Assembly (NCBI GenBank): GCA_027487435.1 | Contig: JAIYDP010000272.1 | Location: 51,815 to 115,814, forward strand | Reading direction: 5' to 3' | Length of the DNA: 64,000 bases | Source: Verrucomicrobiaceae bacterium | GTDB lineage: Bacteria > Verrucomicrobiota > Verrucomicrobiia > Verrucomicrobiales > Akkermansiaceae | The notes under the pieces: generated by a model | What the model saw: only the letters and a program-made list of their open reading frames with translations | The model's database searches: none | Told to the model about the DNA's origin: nothing | Translations under genes and position numbers: made by a program | Shown here: positions 37,801-47,178 of the stretch, piece after piece | Layout: each line of letters begins with the position of its first letter | How positions within the stretch are numbered: the first letter of the stretch is position 1

Positions 37801-40800
37801 GACGGAAGATTTGTCAAACGATTGTACGCAAGATTGATTTGAGTCAGTCCAGTTAGTTTGACAGCTTCTGGAGGAACGGCAACCAACCCAAAGGTTCCGA
37901 GGTCAAGCTGATTCGTCATGTTCGCGGACGCAAAGTTTCGAAGATACTGTAGAGCGTTTGATGCATCGCCGTCGTGAACAACTTCTTTCGGTGGTGTCTT
38001 CAAATGTTTATACTCGAGCTCAAGCTTCTCCAGTCTCGTCATGGTACCAAGTTCCGGCGGCAGAACCTGCACCGGATTTCCTCCCAGTAGTAGCTCCGAC
38101 AAACTTGTTAACATACCGATCTCGCTCGGAATGACCCCAACACGATTGTCTGTCAAGTTGAGCCGCGTCATCGCACTAAGAAGAGATACTTCCCGAGGAA
38201 TCACTTCAATTTCGTTTCGACATGCAGAGAGGTCGGTGATTTGCTCATATGGGAAAAGGTCAATGTATAAGTTTTTCACCCCCATGCCATCGAAGTTCAA
38301 GCGCCCAGTCTGACCTGCTTCTCGAAGACGGCGCAAGAAGAGGAGAATATGCCTTGTCCCTTTCGACAAAATTTCGGGAGGAGGAACATTTATAAACTTT
38401 GGTTCCAGATGCAACTTGCGGAGATCTTCCAGCCTCTCCAGTTCAATCGGAAGGGCGCGAAGGGGGTTGCCAACAAGGCTCAGCTCCTGCAACCCTGTCA
38501 GCTGTGATATCGCAGGAGGTAGCGATTTGATTGAGTTGTGAGAAAGACGAAGCTGCTTCAGCGTCACTAGGGTAAAGAGTTCAGCTGGCAAGCCATGGAG
38601 CTGATTCTGAGCCACTCGTAGTTCCTGCAGCTCTCTTAGTTGACCGATTGCTGCAGGTAGCTGGGCGAGTTGATTCTCACTCACCCAAAGGAATCGAAGG
38701 CTTGTCAGATTACCAATAGTAGGAGGAAGAGCGACCAGTTGATTATTTTCCAAGTTTAGCTTTGTCAGCAAGGACAGATCACCGATGCAAATGGGCAATT
38801 TCTTGATCTGGTTGTAAGAGAACCAGAGCTCAGTCAGATTGGACAACTTCACGATCTCTTGCGAAACAACAGTGATATAATTGTTGAAAAGGCGCAAACA
38901 AGTCAAGTTCGTCAACGCTAAAATGTCCACTGGAACGCCGCGAAGACCTAAGCCAGCCATGTCAAGGGTGGAGTGGTCGCTGGCGTGAGCGATGGCTCGG
39001 TTGAACTTGAGAATGCTATCTGCTCCTTGAATTGCAATCTCACGCGGGGGCGACACAATCCTCGTCGAGTCCAGATTGATCTTGGTTAGTTTCGACAAAG
39101 TTCCGATTTGTTTTGGCAAGCTCATGATTTTGTTCTCCAATAGAGACAGAGACTCCAACTTCAGCAATGTGCATATACTGTCCGGCAACGTGACGATGCT
39201 GTTGCTATCCAAGTCCACGTGGCGCAGATTGCTGAGCCGAGATATTTGGTCGAGCACATCCGTCAGCTGATTGCGATCAGCTCGCAACGTCGTCAGATTC
39301 GTCATCTCACAAACACTCAGAGGGAGTCTCTCCAAGGCATTCTTGCTCAAAATAAGGTCTTTGATAATAGATAAATGAGCAAGCGATAAGTCGATATCCG
39401 GTAACCCCAATTGCGATAAATCTAAAACGCCAGTAACATTGCCAACGTGGAAGCGCTTCAGAAAGTCGGTGATGCCAGTCGTACCACGTAAGATTATGTC
39501 GGTAGGAGGAGAGATGAGCATGTTGTTTTCAACATCAAGCTCTCTGAGCTGCTCCAGTTTCCCAATCTGAGGAGGGAGAAACTTAAGCTTGTTCGTGTTG
39601 AGCCTCAAGCGCGTGAGAGACGACATTTGCCCAATTGTGCTGGGGAGAGACGAGATCTCATTGCTATCAAGATTTAAGTCCGTCAGCGCAGTCAGCAGCA
39701 TCAACGGGAACGGAGGGATGGATAATATTCTGTTGTTGTTCAGAAGCAGTCGTTGCAAGCCAGGCACATAAGCAGCTTCAAGGGGAAAGGCTGGAAGCCC
39801 TTTGAAACTAAGGTCAAGAACATGTGAGTCCCTTGCCTCGACAAGCTTTAAGAAGTATGCGTTAAGATCGCTCAGACCCTTTTCGAAAATGGAGGCAATA
39901 CACGTGTCGAGAGGATTCTGGGTTGCACTGAATTCCACCAGCGACTTCAAGAAAAGAATGTCAGGTGGAAGTGTGCAGAGAGCATTGGAGTCAAGGATTA
40001 GTCGCTTCAAGGACGTGACTAGCCCAATCGAAGAGGGCAGGAACTGGATCAAATTAGAGGCAACCGATAGGTCCGTCAGCTGCGTAAGTTTGATGACTTC
40101 GTGTGGGACAAACGTCAAGTTGTTGCCGTCAAGGTTGACGGATTGAATATTAGAATAACTCAAAATGTCTACTGGCCATGAGGAGAGTCCAAACGAAGGC
40201 AAAACGAACTTGGCCTGATCGGGGACCTTGTGCAAGACTTCAAAGTACTTCAAGAGTGCTTCAACAGGACCAGAAAAGAGACTGTAAGGTGTGCCAAGGC
40301 GATTGCCACCAACTTGAATGTCTTTCAGTGCAGTAAGATGGAAAAATACAGGAGGCAACGATGTGATCTTGTTGAGAGCGATGTGGAGCTGCTGGAGGTT
40401 GACGAGATCTCCGACTCCTGGACTTATTGCAACGATGCGATTGTTGGATGCACGAAGCTTCGAGAGAGAGGTGATAGAGTAGAGAGAGAGAGGGAGCTCA
40501 ATAAGGCCATTGGAGGAAATGCTGAGGCACCTCAGATTCGACAATACGGCGATTTGAATAGGAAGTTGCTTGATGGAATTCGAATCCAGCTTGAGCCTCG
40601 TCAGCCCTGTCAATGAAAGGATTTGCTGCGGCAGCGCTCCAAAGTTATTTGATGACAAATCCACGCTTCTGAGGTTGGAGAGAAGAGAAAAAGACGGAGG
40701 TAGCTGATCGAGAGAGTGCTCCGAAACATTCAACTTGTTCAGTCCTTGCAACACGTTTATCCAGGGGGGCACAACGACGAGTCCCACTGAGACGATTCTC

Positions 40801-42086
40801 AGCTTTCGAAGTTGAACCACTCTTGTCAGATGAACAAACCCTTCAATAAGGGCGTTGTGTGATAATGATACATCGGTCAACGCAACCAATCGGGAGATCG
40901 AAGATGGAGCTTCGTATAGTCGGTTTCGATCGAGAACGAGTCGCTTTGCCTGCGGAACAACCAGAGAGATATCGCCAGGAAAGAACTCGAGTTCCAGTCC
41001 AGACAAATCCAACGTTGATGTGCCTTGGGCTTCATAGAGTCTGCGCATGTAATGGCGAATCGCATCAATGCCGTTTCGAATGATCTTCGCATGGGGGACT
41101 TCCATCGGATTGTCCTTGACAACGAGATCTGTCAACGACGACAGCAGACAAATGGATGGCGGCAGATAAATCAATCTGTTGGATGCGACAGAAAGCGTTT
41201 GAAGACGAGAGAGATGGCACAAGTCAGCAGATATTGAGGAAAGCTGGTTTCGGTCGACTGAAAAGTATGTTAGTGACGTCAGCTTAGAGATCTCCGAAGG
41301 CAATGTCGTGAGCTGGTTGTCATTTAAAGAAAGCGATGTCAAAAGCGACATTGCCGCAACATCAGGTGGAAATTCGAGCAAGGCTGCCCCGTGAATGGAG
41401 AGCTGATTGGAAACTGTCGCCGCAAAGATGAGCTTTAGATAGTCTTGAATGGGAGCAACGCCCTTGACGGCGATGGTCGGCGATGGAGATCGGAGAGTTT
41501 TACTCTCAATGTGAAGGTCCTTCAAGTTTCTGATAGAGTCAAACTATTCGAAGAAACTGCACCTCAGGCCCATTATTTCTGTCGGAAGATGAGTGTAAGG
41601 ATTATTATTGAGCGACAAGGCAGTTAGACTAGTCAATCGGCCGATCTCTCTCGGGATGCTACTCAACTTGTTGTTTTGGAGCCACAACACCTGCAGACTT
41701 CCCAAGGTGAAGAGTTCATCCGGCAATGATGAGAGCTGATTATTGTGTAAACGCAGTTGAGTCAGAGAAGTTAGCAAGCGCACATCAGGAGATAAAGTTC
41801 TCAACTGATTGTCCGCTAGCCAAAGCACTCTCAAATCAAATAGATCAAAGATAGGCTGTGGAACTGAAACAAGGGCAAAGCCGGTCAGATCAACTTTACC
41901 CTGCTTTGCGCCAGCTTCGATCTTCTTTTCCACAGCTTTAGAAACCATTGGCGCCTTTTTCCCTGTTGACTTCGAAAACATGACGGAGGCCTACATCATC
42001 AGCACAGGTACGTGAGTACTAACTGTCTCAGACGCATCATCTGGTACTGAAATATTTGTATTGTCTCCATTGGACTCCTCCGTCAT
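22898..42086 (-). CDS. Giant leucine-rich repeat protein, about 6,294 aa
   Basis: Ten exons: 42086-42024, 41990-41563, 41529-24111, 24077-24004, 23971-23827, 23792-23451, 23415-23317, 23278-23205, 23171-23037 and 23003-22898. The nine introns are 32-38 nt, all GT-AG. The exons sum to exactly 6,295 codons, and LRR sequence continues smoothly over the junctions (for example GLR|NLKDLHIE, VLTYL|HPALGNC, LTSLN|ELWLKGN). Start MTEESNGDNTNISVPDD at 42086, then a basic patch FSKSTGKKAPMVSK; after that only LRRs of the LxxLxLxxNxLxxLPxxIxxL type (PIRL/SHOC-2/Roco class) up to the last residues. About 34 linkers of the form PPxEIxxxGxxxIxxYLRxL...LDLSxxGLxxFP divide the LRRs into super-repeats. No signal peptide, membrane helix, Roc-COR GTPase, kinase or other domain is seen. 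Likely an intracellular scaffold; a ciliary or cytoskeletal role is only a guess from the neighbours. Confidence 0.92.
24111..41529 (-). repeat. Tandem LRR super-repeats within one 17.4-kb exon
   Basis: By hand count about 34 linkers break the LRR array at intervals of roughly 150-190 residues (about 171 on average), each followed by around five to seven 23-residue LRRs. Linker examples: SPPPEIVSQGTAAMVFYLRS, VPPREVVSKGTSAVMEYLRN, NPPLEIVSRGTPEILTYLKR and SPPTDIILRGTTGITDFLKR, each leading into LDLSxxGL. Copies are diverged at the nucleotide level, so expansion is not recent. One linker (around 28780-28880) is replaced by a low-complexity Ser/Ala/Pro insert. This is protein-level repetition with no CRISPR-like or satellite DNA unit. 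Confidence 0.85.
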
Positions 42087-42112
42087 TCACGAGAATGGGA
42101 ACAGTTGATCAC

Positions 42113-42128
42113 TGTATACGAGTATACA
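42113..42128. promoter_or_regulatory. Perfect inverted repeat upstream of the giant LRR gene
   Basis: The sequence tgtatacgagtataca has 7-bp arms and a 2-bp centre, and lies 27 bp upstream of the predicted start codon of the giant LRR gene. A related cgtatacg palindrome occurs in the ODAD3/DNAI3 divergent promoter. It could be a binding site of a dimeric factor or sit at the transcription start; no experimental or family evidence supports a specific protein. Confidence 0.3.
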
Positions 42129-42949
42129 AATTTGGTACTTTTGACTGCAACGAGTAACAATCGAGGATTTGGCAACATTTGAACAACAGGCCCGATAGCG
42201 CAATTTGGGAATAATTTTAGTCGTCAAGAGAAATCTTCTTGTGGAGTTCTGGACAGAATATCGCGACCAAATCCTGAGCAGAGACAAGGTCACGTTGGAG
42301 CAGCCTATCTACAAAGAAATCAACACCTTGGTGCACCAAGCATTTTACCACACAGAAGGTCACTCTGTTCCAGTCCTTTTAAATTACCATCATTGTCGCG
42401 TATCGTGCCGATATAGCTCAGTCTCATGACTCAAAACAGCTTCCGTCAACTGATCGCTGCAAACGGAAGGTACGTGAAGCTGACAATTGAGCTGGACGCA
42501 AACATAGTCAAAAATGGGCACTCCTTACGTCAAGCTCTCAAGCTCTTCTTGACATCCTTCAAAGTTATTTCACGATCAATGAAATTTTGTAACAGAGGCA
42601 ACTGAGACGATGACGAGCTTATCGATTGAGCAAGAGTGACTTCGCAAACATTGTTGCTCCGCAGCCTCAGCTAATCTTTGTAGAAACAGGATCAGTTCCG
42701 CATTGATCTGCAATCATCAGGACAATCATTCACACATAACGAGAACATCAGCTTTTGGCGAAGATGAAAACTTCGAATGAAGAGATTTCATGGCTTTCTT
42801 AACTTTCGCGCATGAAATCGTCGTCATCGCTAACTACTATTAAATAAATCTGTTTGTATCTGGTTGAATGAAAATCGGCAACTTTTTGTAGTGATGTTGA
42901 TCTGTTTCGCTCAGTGTCTGCGGTAAATAATGTTGTTAAAATGTTTCTC
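42129..42949. other. Gene-poor gap, no supported gene
   Basis: About 820 bp between the giant LRR promoter and the first ABCG-like sequence. Short ORFs exist on both strands (for example 42205-42429 plus and 42087-42293 minus), but none shows a family motif, start context or mini-intron junction that improves it. The stretch is AT-richer than the genes around it. It may hold regulatory DNA or decayed 5' parts of the ABCG remnant. Confidence 0.5.
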
Positions 42950-44109
42950 ATCACAAGGGCCAGCGATGCTATTTGGGTCCAGCCCTCTCTGGAAGTCTTC
43001 TGCCCTTCTTTCGACTCCGGGTGCTACTGTCCATTTATCCAACTTTCAATAGCAGTACATGGCCACAGGTATGAGCCAGCTCCTTACAAATAATCGCACA
43101 GATATGTCCGCCTAATTCCAGGCGTAGGCTCCTTCAATTAGCCTGGGGTTCCTGTGACCCTCAAGGCGACTATGAGCCCGCAATATGCAGATGCAGCGTT
43201 GGAACGGCAAAGCCTCTCTATTGCGGGGGGCTCGTTGCAATGGGGATCATTGATTTCTGTTTAATTGCTTTTTTTCTTTTTCGTTCGCCGTAAGGAATCG
43301 TCGCGGCAGAGAGCCAACAAGTTGAAAGCAGAGGAACCTGATACGAAGCCTGCCGACAAGCTCCTCTCCTTCATTATAGCAGCAAATACTCAGCTCCACG
43401 ATGCTGCTCTTGACATTTCCTTCGAGGGCATATCTCTAGCTATTTCTAATGGCTCTGACGTATTAAAGAATGTCAGCGGGTGTAATAAGCCCTGCCGCTT
43501 AACGGCGATCATGGGCGCATGTGGTGCAGGCAAGACTTGCCTCTTGCATTGCTTGATGGATAAGGTGCCTTTTACCTGCGGCTCAGTTAACATCGGTGGT
43601 GTTGCTGAAGATTTGGCGAAGTTCCGCTCTATTGTTGGATACGTCCCCCAAGATGACGTCATGCATCGCATGCTCACAGTTCGGGAGAATATCACTCACT
43701 CCGCTCGGTGCCGTCTCCCTCGAGACTGGAACTCTTCTCAACTTCATGACTTCGTTTTCACAATCATCGCTGTACTACATCTTAGCAATGTGGAGGACTC
43801 GTTCATTGGAGACAGCGTCGTCCGTGGTATCAGCGGAGGTGAACGAAAGCGAACAAACATCGGCATGGAGTTAGCAGCTGCGCCTGTCTTGCTGTTCCTT
43901 GACGAGCCACTTCGGGCTTGGATAGTACTGGCGCGCTTTCTGTTTGTGAAATGCTCAAGAGCATCGCCCAATTAGGACTCACTGTTGTGGCTGTCATTCA
44001 CCAACCCCGAATTGAGATATTCAATGCAGCGAGGATTTACCGCTCAATAGAGGATCAAGTCCGCATCACTTTCGAGAAGACGCTCGCAAATAATCCTGAT
44101 ACACGCTGA
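42950..44109 (+). pseudogene. Broken ABCG-family (half-transporter) ATP-binding domain
   Basis: The nucleotide-binding domain is clear: Walker A MGACGAGKTCLL (Cys where Ser or Gly is usual), Q-loop region YVPQDD, signature VRGISGGERKRTNIGMELA, Walker B VLLFLDEP, then TSGLDSTGAL D-loop and VIHQPR H-loop. The last two lie in a different frame. At 43906-43908 one base is missing between DEP (gacgagcc) and TSGLDS (acttcgggc), too small for an intron. A second frame jump occurs at the T-run near 43270. Upstream (about 42960-43250) are Cys-rich fragments (DSGCYCPF, SCDPQGDYEPAICRC) and a hydrophobic stretch like the N-terminal part of plant ABCG24/28-type transporters. No transmembrane domain follows H-loop sequence; the next 40 bp overlap the end of the opposite-strand gene. 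Either a decayed pseudogene or, less likely, a gene with sequencing errors. Confidence 0.7.
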
Positions 44110-45114
44110 CACGGCGATGACAATAACAGCAGCCATGCCAATTGCCTTTTTCCTCAAGATTTTTGCTTTTTGTGGCTCCTTCATCGAGCTTTCGATCGCA
44201 TTGGGGACCTGTTGGATTACATGGCCTCGTTGTGATCACGTTTCTCGTTGGTCTGTATTCTAGTTGTCCGGTTGTCTCCAGCTCAACGTCCGCCTGTACC
44301 TCGATATCGCAGATGAACATATCTGTCTGTGCGCTCACTTCGTTGACGATTTTGAGTTCTTTCTTGTCAGTGCTGAGCGGTGTGTTTTGGTACTCTTCGA
44401 CTCCTCAATCTCTGTCGTCAAACTCTGCTGCATTGACCTCGCTTCAGTCAGCTGATCATGGAGCTGTGCATTCTGCTTGCTGTCAGCAAGTGAGAATGGG
44501 AGAAATACTTGCTCTTGGAGCTTCGACAAAGTTTGCAACAATCGCTCACATCGATCTGCTTCTGTTATGACATTTCGGCATTCTTCACCGGTCTCCTCGG
44601 GATTGGGGGGAGGCTTGGACACGGTCAAAGCCATCTTAATTTCCGAACAAACGTCCTGCCGTAAGCGACACAAACGTTGGTGCTACCGTGACTTTTTGTG
44701 CTCGACACGATTGTGTGTTTAGCATCGTGCGCAGCTGTAGCATTACCAAATTGCTTGCACTCCAACATTTTGGACTTCACTGTCCTTGAGCGCAATCTCG
44801 TCCTGATGGCGTCGTCGTTCGTCTCCAAGGATTCTACGGTAATGCTCAGTCGCGTGCGCTTGTTCTTCTGCAGCAAAGCTTGCTTTTTCTTTCAAGGAGT
44901 CGTTCTCCTCTTCTAGTCGTGCAACCAGCCCTTGCAATCTGGATAGTTCCTTTACAGTCAGAGTATTGCACATTATTCACACTGGCTTGATCCTGGATAG
45001 CTCATGAAAAATGAAACGAAGATAATCTCCTCGGTCGTTTGCATCATTGACAAGATCCTGGCCCTCGAACGAAGTCGGCGAAATGATTTCGATATCCGTC
45101 AAGGCAGTTGACAT
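44066..45114 (-). CDS. Coiled-coil protein, unknown function
   Basis: ATG 45114 starts MSTALTDIEIISPTSFEG. Introns of 33 nt (joining IKP to ELSRLQGLVARLEEEN), 32 nt (joining SEVQN to LRTMLNTQS), 37 nt (joining CRAQK to DVCSEIKMAL) and 31 nt (joining EIEESKK to ELKIVNEVS) yield one continuous reading frame to TGA at 44066. The middle is heptad-like coiled coil (VARLEEENDSLKEKASF; LLQTLSKLQEQV; LHDQLTEARSMQQSL). The C-terminus has a Cys/His group, GCCYCHRR, and many Thr residues. No family was recognised. Its last 44 bases overlap the 3' end of the ABCG remnant on the other strand. A cytoskeletal or ciliary role is possible from its coiled coils and its GAS2-like divergent neighbour (188 bp gap). 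Confidence 0.6.
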
Positions 45115-45302
45115 GTGACGTTCCCGCCAAAAATGCCCGTTTCAAGTTTGATTCGACCTCTTTGAAGAATTCATTAAAACTTGATCAGTGATTGGATCCT
45201 TTGCCAATAATTGCGCCTTATACCTCCTGCGTACTCCATTTTTGCCAAGTTCCAAACTGCCTTAACAAAAATATTAAAAGTGTTTAGTACCGTTGAATTG
45301 CA

Positions 45303-47141
45303 ATGGATGATTTGGACACATCCGACGGTATTATCCAAGAGCTCAACGAGACAGCGGAATTTCTAATTGAGTTAAACGAATGCAGAGAGAGTTTATTCGC
45401 GTTCGAAAGGGACAACTTAGAAGAAAAACTAGTGGACCGAGCTGAGCGGGAAAAGAACGAAGCTGTTCGGTCAATGCAGCTTCAACACTCAAGGGCTGTC
45501 CGTGCGATGGAACATGACATTCAAGACCTTCGTGAGCATAACAGCAAACTGACAGATATTTGCAACGCTTTGAAGAAAGAAGTTGCGGAACTTGCTCAAG
45601 AGCTTGCCCGAGTAACGGAGCTGCGAAGGGAACAAGAGGCGAAGCTGACAACGCTGTTATCGCAGAAGAAAGACCTCAAGAGAGAGCTTGAAGACCTCAA
45701 GAGGGACGTGGAGCAACAAGAACGGCAATGGTCAATCAAAGAAAGCGCTATGTTGCTTCAAATTCAAACCAAGGACGCGGATCGCGAAAGCTTGCGGAGG
45801 GAGATTTCTGCACAAATGGATGAGCTGATATCTGAGCGTCGCAAGCGAATCGAATTGGAAGAGAGTTTACAGCGCTCGCAGCAGGAGCTCGAGAGAAAGT
45901 CCAGAGCGCAGGAGGAGCTGGCGAACAAGTGGCGAGACTCGCTGATGGAGAGCTGGCTGAGGAAGAAGCGCTCGGGACAGCTGAAAGCTTACTTTGGAGC
46001 CATGCGGGTGGTCATGTATGAGAGGCACAGGGAGAGCATGAAGAAGGAGCTGGGACGGCTGGGGGCGGAGGTGAGCTTTATGGTGAGAGCGCTGGAGAGA
46101 GCGTTTTGTGGCGACGATAGAGTGCGGCGTGAAGGGGGGGGGGGGTGGCTAACAGAGGAGGTCGAGGGGAGCCCAATCAAGGGGGGAGCGGGGCTCGGAA
46201 TCGTGCTGAAGTCTGCGCTGTTGGTTTGTGCCCCGCACTTGCTGGACCTCACGGATTTACAGACCTCTCATGGAGAAATTCATGCAGATCCAGCGCGCGT
46301 TGTGATGCAAATGGATAGGAATATGCGAAGAGAGAGCGTCGAGGAGTGCAAGGTGACCAAACGAGAGATTACAGAGTCCCTCAAAGAGGTGCCGACGCGA
46401 ATGGATTGGAACTGAAAGTGCAGGTGGCGGACGCGATTCAGGCAGCTGGAGGGTTGATTCAAGAGAAGGCAAAGGTGATTGAGGTGGAGAGGAACAACAA
46501 CACGACGCTAGAGGCGAAGGTGAAAAAGCTGGCAGACATGGTGTGCGTGCTTGAGGTGCTACTCCGCTTCGCAGACCTGATGTCGCTCAGATTGAAAACG
46601 AGATAGCGCTGGACACGTTGGCCCGGACGTTGAAGGACTCAGAGTGGCAGCTTGAACATCAGGTTGCCCCGTCGTGAACCCCCCTGATACGAACGCAGAA
46701 TCCCATAGCGCTTGCTCGAACTTTACTCAACACAAGCTCCAACAGCTCGATGAAGAAGCTGAATAGAAGCAACTGCAGCCCCCGACGCGAAAGCTTCGCA
46801 GGCCTTCCGTCCAAGTCCCTCAAGTCCGACGAAGTCTGCCCAAACTGAATGAATCAACGCCTCATACCGCAGGCGGCAGAAGTCGACGAGCTTGTGCGAC
46901 GACTCAAGCGGCGTTTTGAACAACAGCAACTGGATCTGCCCATCAGCAAGCTCGGGCCGTCATTGTACTCGTATCGACAGCGACGGCTGCATCTTGCCGT
47001 CCACGACGGCAACTTAAAAGGTTCCACTCGCCTCATTTTAAATGACACAAAGTTCGACTTGGCGCAGGGTACGAGGACATGGTCGACTTCATTGAGAAAG
47101 AGTGGAAAAAGCGCCGGGAGCAAGGATTTGTCACGCTGTGA
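45303..47141 (+). CDS. Coiled-coil protein with C-terminal GAS2-like microtubule-binding domain
   Basis: Start ATG 45303 (MDDLDTSDGIIQELNETAEF). About 270 residues of strongly charged coiled coil follow (for example REQEAKLTTLLSQKKDLKRE and ELERKSRAQEELANKW). A helical LRKKRSGQLKAYFGAM segment and further coiled coil (KEKAKVIEVERNNNTTLEAK from about 46460) come next. The last exons give LDLPISKLGPSLYSYRQRRL, LHLAVHDGNLK and, after a 32-nt intron at 47021-47052, VRLGAGYEDMVDFIEKEWKK. The stretch YxYxxRxLhLxVhdGxLxVRxGxGyedxxdFI matches the GAS2 domain core, which binds microtubules. Exons between 46150 and 46850 were not resolved, and a run of 12 G at 46134-46145 lies in or next to coding DNA. 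Stop TGA 47139-47141, 37 bp from the convergent neighbour. Confidence 0.6.
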
Positions 47142-47178
47142 CGGGTGCAGGATGCACTAGTCAACGTTATAAACAGAC

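Noticed and set aside
24097..41237. Many 60-150 codon plus-strand frames across the giant LRR exon
   Set aside because: They are antisense shadows of the LRR codons (repeated LPSxxI reads as repeating Ser/Arg/Leu patterns) with no start or splice support.
24111..41529. Regular repeats that might suggest a CRISPR array or satellite DNA
   Set aside because: Periodicity is at protein level (about 69-nt LRR units, diverged in DNA), there are no identical direct repeats with unique spacers, and the organism is eukaryotic.
42205..42429. 75-codon plus-strand frame in the gap before the ABCG remnant
   Set aside because: No motif, no splice junction that extends it, and composition like non-coding DNA.
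46122..46155. A 34-nt intron containing 12 G in the GAS2-like gene
   Set aside because: GT-AG borders exist, but removing it shifts the frame into a stop soon after; leaving it unspliced keeps the frame open, so the intron could not be supported.
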